Below are positions 5,327-9,242 of a stretch of 9,242 nucleotides of DNA, in pieces. The stretch comes from an uncultured Fretibacterium sp. GTDB lineage: Bacteria > Synergistota > Synergistia > Synergistales > Aminobacteriaceae. The stretch spans positions 1-9,242 of the forward strand of contig CALGHA010000038.1 of assembly GCA_937915835.1 (NCBI GenBank), given 5' to 3'. The position numbers were made by a program, and so were the translations under genes. The notes under the pieces are model-generated. The model had not been told where the DNA came from, did not search any database, and saw nothing but the letters and a program-made list of their open reading frames with translations. Positions within the stretch are counted from its first letter, which is position 1. Each line of letters opens with the position of its first letter.

Positions 5327-6253
5327 TTGCAGTTACCAGAAAAAGTTACGATGTGTGAAGTCGGTTTACGGGACGGCGTTCAGAACGAGAAAGTTTATCC
5401 CAACACCGACCAGAAAATAGAGATTTTACGGGGCTTCATTGATGCCGGCTATAAAGTTATCGAGGTTGGCTCATTCATGCACCCGAAGAAAGTTCCTCAG
5501 ATGGCAGACACTGATGAAGTCTTCAAGAAAATCGGCGAAGTTCCTGAAGATGTTCAGTTGAGAGCATTAATCCCGAACACTCGCGGAGTTCAGAGGGCTA
5601 TTGACTGCGGATGTAAGAAAGTCAAACTCAACGTCTCAGCAAGCCGCATGCATAATCTCAAGAACTTGAACAGGACACCGGAAGAGAGCGTTGCAGGTTT
5701 TGCGGACTGTGTGAAAATGGCCAATGAGAATAAAATTGAAATCTCCGGCTCAATCTCAATGCCTTTTGCGTCCCCTTGGGAAGGCAGAACTCCGGTTGAG
5801 GACGTTGACGCGATTATCGAGGCTTATTTGAAGGTTGGAATTAACGAGATATCTTTATCCGACGCTTCAGGTCAAGCAGTCCCTAATCAGGTTTATGAAC
5901 TTTGCAAGCACGTACGAGAGAAATATTCTGAGGCTTCATGGTGGCTTCATTTTCATAACACTCGCGGTGCGGCAATGGCTAATATTCTTGCGGCAATGCA
6001 GGCTGGAATGACACGCTTTGATGCTTCGTTCGGAGGACTTGGCGGTTGTCCGTTTGTTCCTGGTGCGGCTGGGAATATTGCTTCTGAGGACGTTATTAAC
6101 ATGCTCGACGAAATGGGAATTGAGACCGGCGTTGACGTGTTAAAAGTTATGGAGATGTCAAAGAAAATTCGTGATATAGTCGGTCACGGATTGGACAGCT
6201 ACGTTTTGAGAGCAGGACGGTCAAAAGATTTAATTGCGTCTCAAGCGGAATAA
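5327..6253 (+). CDS. HMG-CoA lyase-family protein (DRE-TIM metallolyase)
   Basis: A cytoplasmic TIM-barrel lyase of 308 residues, the normal length for bacterial HMG-CoA lyases. The reference reaction cleaves hydroxymethylglutaryl-CoA to acetyl-CoA and acetoacetate. Diagnostic features: LRDGVQNE at 14-21 (Arg15 catalytic, Asp16 metal ligand), IEVGSF at 45-50 (Glu47), LSDASG at 177-182, the metal-binding HFHNTRG with His208 and His210, and the signature loop GGLGGCPFVPGAAGN at 236-250 carrying the catalytic Cys241 and metal-binding Asn250. The signature loop is nearly textbook, so a 3-hydroxy-acyl-CoA carbon-carbon cleavage is likely. No CoA ligase or transferase is seen in the window, so the true substrate may differ. 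The start is TTG 5327, eight bases after AGGAGG (5313-5318); no nearby ATG fits. It is co-directional with aroD, 40 nt downstream. Confidence 0.88.
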   Translation: MQLPEKVTMCEVGLRDGVQNEKVYPNTDQKIEILRGFIDAGYKVIEVGSFMHPKKVPQMADTDEVFKKIGEVPEDVQLRALIPNTRGVQRAIDCGCKKVKLNVSASRMHNLKNLNRTPEESVAGFADCVKMANENKIEISGSISMPFASPWEGRTPVEDVDAIIEAYLKVGINEISLSDASGQAVPNQVYELCKHVREKYSEASWWLHFHNTRGAAMANILAAMQAGMTRFDASFGGLGGCPFVPGAAGNIASEDVINMLDEMGIETGVDVLKVMEMSKKIRDIVGHGLDSYVLRAGRSKDLIASQAE

Positions 6254-6263
6254 GAGAGTAATA

Positions 6264-6293
6264 CCCCCTGAGAGAAATTTTTTAATCGGGGGG
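6264..6293 (+). other. GC-rich hairpin between the lyase gene and dctQ
   Basis: CCCCCTGA (6264-6271) pairs with TCGGGGGG (6286-6293) as an 8-bp stem with one G-U pair and a 14-nt loop. Only a mixed A/T stretch follows, so termination would be weak or partial. It could be an RNA stabiliser or processing site that lets the enzyme genes and the transporter genes be expressed at different levels. Confidence 0.4.
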
Positions 6294-6329
6294 AATTAAT
6301 ATTTTATCAGTCAGGAGGATTTATCTATA

Positions 6330-6899
6330 ATGAAATGGCTTGACGAACACTTTGAAGAGGTTTTGATGGTCATATTTCTGATTCTGATTGCATGCGTCAT
6401 GATGCTTCAGGTTGTAGTCAGAAAAATTCCGTTTATTCAGTCGCTTACATGGGCTGAAGAGTTTTCGCGCTTTATGTGGATCATGAGCGTGTTCATCTCC
6501 CTTCCTTACACAATCAGGAAAAGCAACATGCTTCGTGTCAGTGTTGTGCTTGACCTTTTGCCTCAGAAATTACGCAAGGTTATCAATTTATGCGTTGATA
6601 TCATTGTTGCGGCATGCATGGCTCTTCTTGCGTATCATTCGATCGAGTGCTTGCAGTGGTCAGCAGGAGAAATGCTCGAGGGTGCGAAGGCTGAGACTTC
6701 TCCGGCTATGGATTGGCCTATGTGGTGGCTTTATGCGGTCGGACTTTTCGGATTTGCGCTTGCTACGTTGAGGGCAATTCAGATGTTCTTTATCCATCTT
6801 GCGAATTTCAACGTTAAGGAACTCACGACACTTGAGCAGACACAGCTTGACGCTAAAGCGGAACTTGAAGCGGCACAGGCAGCAGAGGGAGGCAAGTAA
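6330..6899 (+). CDS. dctQ: TRAP transporter small membrane subunit, DctQ family
   Basis: A protein of 189 residues with the four-helix layout of DctQ: hydrophobic segments at about 11-30, 46-62, 85-105 and 130-156. The family hallmark W-A-E-E-F-S-R-F at 41-48 lies just before helix two and is followed by MWIMSVFIS. The C-terminal 30 residues are charged, Ala/Glu/Gln-rich and probably an exposed helix, longer than in many DctQ proteins. DctQ joins DctM in the inner membrane to form the sodium-driven permease that accepts substrate from the periplasmic DctP. The start has AGGAGG at 6313-6318. The dctM start is 3 nt after its stop. Confidence 0.92.
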   Translation: MKWLDEHFEEVLMVIFLILIACVMMLQVVVRKIPFIQSLTWAEEFSRFMWIMSVFISLPYTIRKSNMLRVSVVLDLLPQKLRKVINLCVDIIVAACMALLAYHSIECLQWSAGEMLEGAKAETSPAMDWPMWWLYAVGLFGFALATLRAIQMFFIHLANFNVKELTTLEQTQLDAKAELEAAQAAEGGK

Positions 6900-6902
6900 G
6901 TT

Positions 6903-8192
6903 ATGGCAGCATTACTCGTATTTGTAGTATTCCTTGTAGCAATAATTTTATCTATACCCATCGGCGTAAGTATGATTTTGGGTTCCGTTGCTCCGATTTT
7001 ATTAATGGCAAGAGGCGGAGTTATTCCCCAGATTGTTGACAACACATTAAGCGGCGCGAACTCGACCCCGATTTTGGCGGTTCCTCTGTTTATTCTCGGC
7101 GGCGTAATCATGGCTGAGGGCGGAATTTCCAAGAAGTTATTTAACTTTTTCTCGTATTTCGTCGGAAGAATACCGGGCGGAGTTCCTTGTGCGGTAGTTT
7201 TGACTTGTTTATTCTACGGTGCAATTTCTGGTTCAGGACCTGCGACGACGGCGGCAGTTGGAGCAATGTGCGTGCCTTTCATGGTCGATTTAGGCTATAA
7301 CAAGACTTGGGCGGCAGGACTTATTGCTGTAGCTGGAGGCTTGGGCGTTATCATACCTCCGTCAATTCCGTTCGTGCTTTACTCATTAGCGACGGGCGTA
7401 TCAACTGGTAAACTATTCTTGGGCGGCATATTCCCCGGTATTCTTATCGGATTATTCCTTATGATTTACGCGATTTTCTACTGCATGACAAAGGGTGAAG
7501 ACAAAGCGAAGATCAAAGCACGTCTTGACGAGATAAGCGCAAATGGTTTCTGGCCATTATTTAAAGATTCCTTCTGGGCTTTGCTGTGTCCGATTATAAT
7601 TCTCGGTGGTATTTATTCGGGATTTTTCACTCCAACCGAAGCGGCAGTTGTCTCAGTGTTCTACGCTATTATCGTCTGCTTATTCATTGAGCGCACAATA
7701 AAATTCTCGGCACTTCCTGCGTTCCTTATCAGCTCAGTAAAGACTTACGGCGGACTTGCGTTTGTGTTAGCATTTGCGACGGCGTTCGGTCGTGTATTAT
7801 CACTCACGCATGCGACTTCAGCAGTTCAGGACTTCATAATCAACAACTTCCACAGTTCAGTATCAGTCTTGAGCGTCTGCACCGTAATATTCTTGATTTT
7901 AGGCATGATTATGGACACAGGCCCTGCGATTATCATTCTTGCTCCTGTTCTTCTGCCGGCTGTAAAGATGCTCGGTGTTGATGAAGTTCACTTTGGTGTT
8001 GTTCTCGTTTGCTGCTTATCAATCGGACTTGCGACTCCTCCGTTTGGACTTGATTTGTTCGTTGCCGGTAATATTTCCAAAGATAACCCGATGGACGTTG
8101 CCGCAAGGGCTACACCGTTTATTATTGCGTTCTTGTTATCGCTTGCCCTGATTGTATACATTCCTGCAATCAGTACATGGCTTGTTTATTAA
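6903..8192 (+). CDS. dctM: TRAP transporter large permease subunit, DctM family
   Basis: A protein of 429 residues, the normal length for DctM, and hydrophobic throughout, with about a dozen membrane segments. Conserved family stretches are visible in order: FYGAISGSGPATTAA near 104-118, IPPSIPFVLY near 151-160, FTPTEAAVV near 242-250, MDTGPAIIILAP near 337-348, and IGLATPPFGLDLFV near 374-387. These include the sodium-site and hairpin regions of the ion-transporter superfamily. It carries the transport pathway for an organic anion together with sodium. GGGAGG at 6887-6892, inside the end of dctQ, supplies the ribosome binding site, so the two genes are translationally linked. A fused DctQM is not present; the subunits are separate. 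Confidence 0.95.
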   Translation: MAALLVFVVFLVAIILSIPIGVSMILGSVAPILLMARGGVIPQIVDNTLSGANSTPILAVPLFILGGVIMAEGGISKKLFNFFSYFVGRIPGGVPCAVVLTCLFYGAISGSGPATTAAVGAMCVPFMVDLGYNKTWAAGLIAVAGGLGVIIPPSIPFVLYSLATGVSTGKLFLGGIFPGILIGLFLMIYAIFYCMTKGEDKAKIKARLDEISANGFWPLFKDSFWALLCPIIILGGIYSGFFTPTEAAVVSVFYAIIVCLFIERTIKFSALPAFLISSVKTYGGLAFVLAFATAFGRVLSLTHATSAVQDFIINNFHSSVSVLSVCTVIFLILGMIMDTGPAIIILAPVLLPAVKMLGVDEVHFGVVLVCCLSIGLATPPFGLDLFVAGNISKDNPMDVAARATPFIIAFLLSLALIVYIPAISTWLVY

Positions 8193-8214
8193 TTTCAGGA
8201 GGGAATAATTTATC

Positions 8215-9242
8215 ATGAAGAAATTTATTATTGCCCTATTAGTGTTAGTTCTTGCGTTGAGTTCTTGCGCGTTTGGTGCGTCAGAATTTGATGAGACGTG
8301 GCTTGTTACGGCTGATACGACGGCGAAGGGAGCTGCGGGACAAGTATTTGTTCAGCTTGTTCAAGAGAAAGTTAAGGCGGCGAACTCAGGACTTGTAATT
8401 GACTATTTCCCGAACGGTGAACTTGGCGGCGACGCGGATTTGTTACGTCAAGCACAGAAGGGTTATATCGCTATAATGCTCTGTCAGACTGCTCCGGTTG
8501 TCTCGTTTATTCCTGAGATGGCAGTATTCGACCTTCCTATGGTATTTGCGCGTTACGACGGCGACACGATTGATAAAGTTTTGAACGGAGATTCCGAGTT
8601 CCATCGTCAAATGTCAAAAGCGTATGAGAAGGCTGGATTGCATTTACTCGGCTTCATGCAGAACGCGACATACAGACTTACGACGGCGAATAAAGATTTA
8701 CAGACGCTTTCGGATTTTCGCGGCCTTCAGATTAGAACGATGGAGAACGCTAACCATATGACATTCTGGACGGCAATCGGGGCTGAACCTACACCGTTAG
8801 CATGGTCGGAGCTTTATATTTCATTGCAGAACGGAACAGTTAATGCTCAGGAGAATGCGGCTGATACATGCGTAGGAGCGCACTTTGAGGAAGTCCAGAA
8901 TTATCTTGCGTGCACAAATCACATTCTTTATTGCAACCAGATCTGCATAAACGACAAAGTTTATAAGGCACTCAAGCCGGAACATAAAGCTGTGCTTGAT
9001 AAGGCAGTGTCTGAAGCGTTACAGGAAATGCGTCCAAAACTTGAGGAGATCGACAAGAGCAACAAAGATATTCTCATCAAGGGCAATATGAAGATGATTG
9101 AATATGATAATTCGTTCTTCAGCGACGTATTAGCGATGCAGGGAGTTCGTGATTTGTACAGAAGGATTGACAATGCAACGAACGGACTTGCGAGTGTTCT
9201 TGAGAAGAGTTTAGAGGACGGCGCGGCGGCTAATGCTCCTGC
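8215..9242 (+). CDS. dctP: TRAP transporter substrate-binding protein, DctP family (lacks only its C-terminal end)
   Basis: 342 codons are visible before the right edge, and family members usually end near 330-345, so little is missing. The N-terminus is an export signal (MKKF, hydrophobic core at 5-16). LSSC at 15-18 could act as a lipobox, giving a lipoprotein; otherwise cleavage after AFG (19-21) is likely. Family motifs follow: NGELGGDADL at 67-76, the FDLPMVF segment at 105-111, a GLQIRTMEN segment with the conserved carboxylate-binding Arg174, and SLQNGTVNAQEN at 203-214. The arginine implies an organic-acid ligand, which suits quinate, shikimate or a related acid. The start is ATG 8215 with AGGAGG at 8197-8202. 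It follows dctM by 22 nt in the usual Q-M-P order of one operon. Confidence 0.93.
   Translation, partial: MKKFIIALLVLVLALSSCAFGASEFDETWLVTADTTAKGAAGQVFVQLVQEKVKAANSGLVIDYFPNGELGGDADLLRQAQKGYIAIMLCQTAPVVSFIPEMAVFDLPMVFARYDGDTIDKVLNGDSEFHRQMSKAYEKAGLHLLGFMQNATYRLTTANKDLQTLSDFRGLQIRTMENANHMTFWTAIGAEPTPLAWSELYISLQNGTVNAQENAADTCVGAHFEEVQNYLACTNHILYCNQICINDKVYKALKPEHKAVLDKAVSEALQEMRPKLEEIDKSNKDILIKGNMKMIEYDNSFFSDVLAMQGVRDLYRRIDNATNGLASVLEKSLEDGAAANAP

Noticed and set aside
6535..7132. Alternative frames over dctQ and dctM
   Set aside because: They are other-frame products of two well-supported membrane protein genes and resemble no protein family.
8961..9173. Minus-strand open frame near the right edge
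   Set aside because: It lies wholly inside the dctP gene, which shows family motifs throughout, and has no supporting start signal.

Overview
The window looks like part of the chromosome of an anaerobic, moderately AT-rich bacterium. The evidence is strong AGGAGG-type ribosome binding sites, short gaps between genes, two TRAP-type solute uptake loci and an HMG-CoA-lyase-like metallolyase. A Synergistota or Bacillota host would fit, but that is an impression from gene content and I could not test it. No phage, transposon, CRISPR, tRNA or rRNA features were seen.

Layout: (1) 1-462, minus strand: the N-terminal half of a TRAP substrate-binding protein running off the left edge. (2) 585-1121, minus: a small two-helix membrane protein with a YcxB-like C-terminal domain. 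(3) 1122-1450: a divergent intergenic region holding a striking promoter. A perfect TTGACA and a perfect TATAAT are separated by 20 nt, and that spacer contains a run of ten C; a leader of roughly 190 nt follows. (4) 1451-2486, plus: three tandem genes for small exported proteins rich in glycine-zipper (GxxxG) motifs, closed by a good intrinsic terminator at 2494-2530. (5) 2531-2705: an AT-rich gap with a probable promoter and an inverted repeat. (6) 2706-9242, plus: a long co-directional cluster encoding an AroE-like dehydrogenase, a xylose-isomerase-like TIM-barrel protein, type I 3-dehydroquinate dehydratase, an HMG-CoA-lyase-family protein, and the three parts of a TRAP transporter (DctQ, DctM, DctP). 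DctP is cut by the right edge close to its expected end.

Two parts stand out. The first is the glycine-zipper operon: three secreted, membrane-seeking peptides with no recognised function. Its promoter has exactly the architecture of known phase-variable promoters, in which a homopolymer in the spacer changes length and so the -35/-10 distance. Loss of three C would give the ideal 17-nt spacing. The second is the metabolic cluster. AroE-like, AroD and TIM-barrel proteins could form a route from quinate or shikimate through 3-dehydroquinate and 3-dehydroshikimate to protocatechuate or a related product, fed by the adjacent TRAP importer. The cluster is therefore more likely catabolic than biosynthetic. 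The AroE-like protein has lost one of the two serines that bind the shikimate carboxylate, which hints at a changed substrate.
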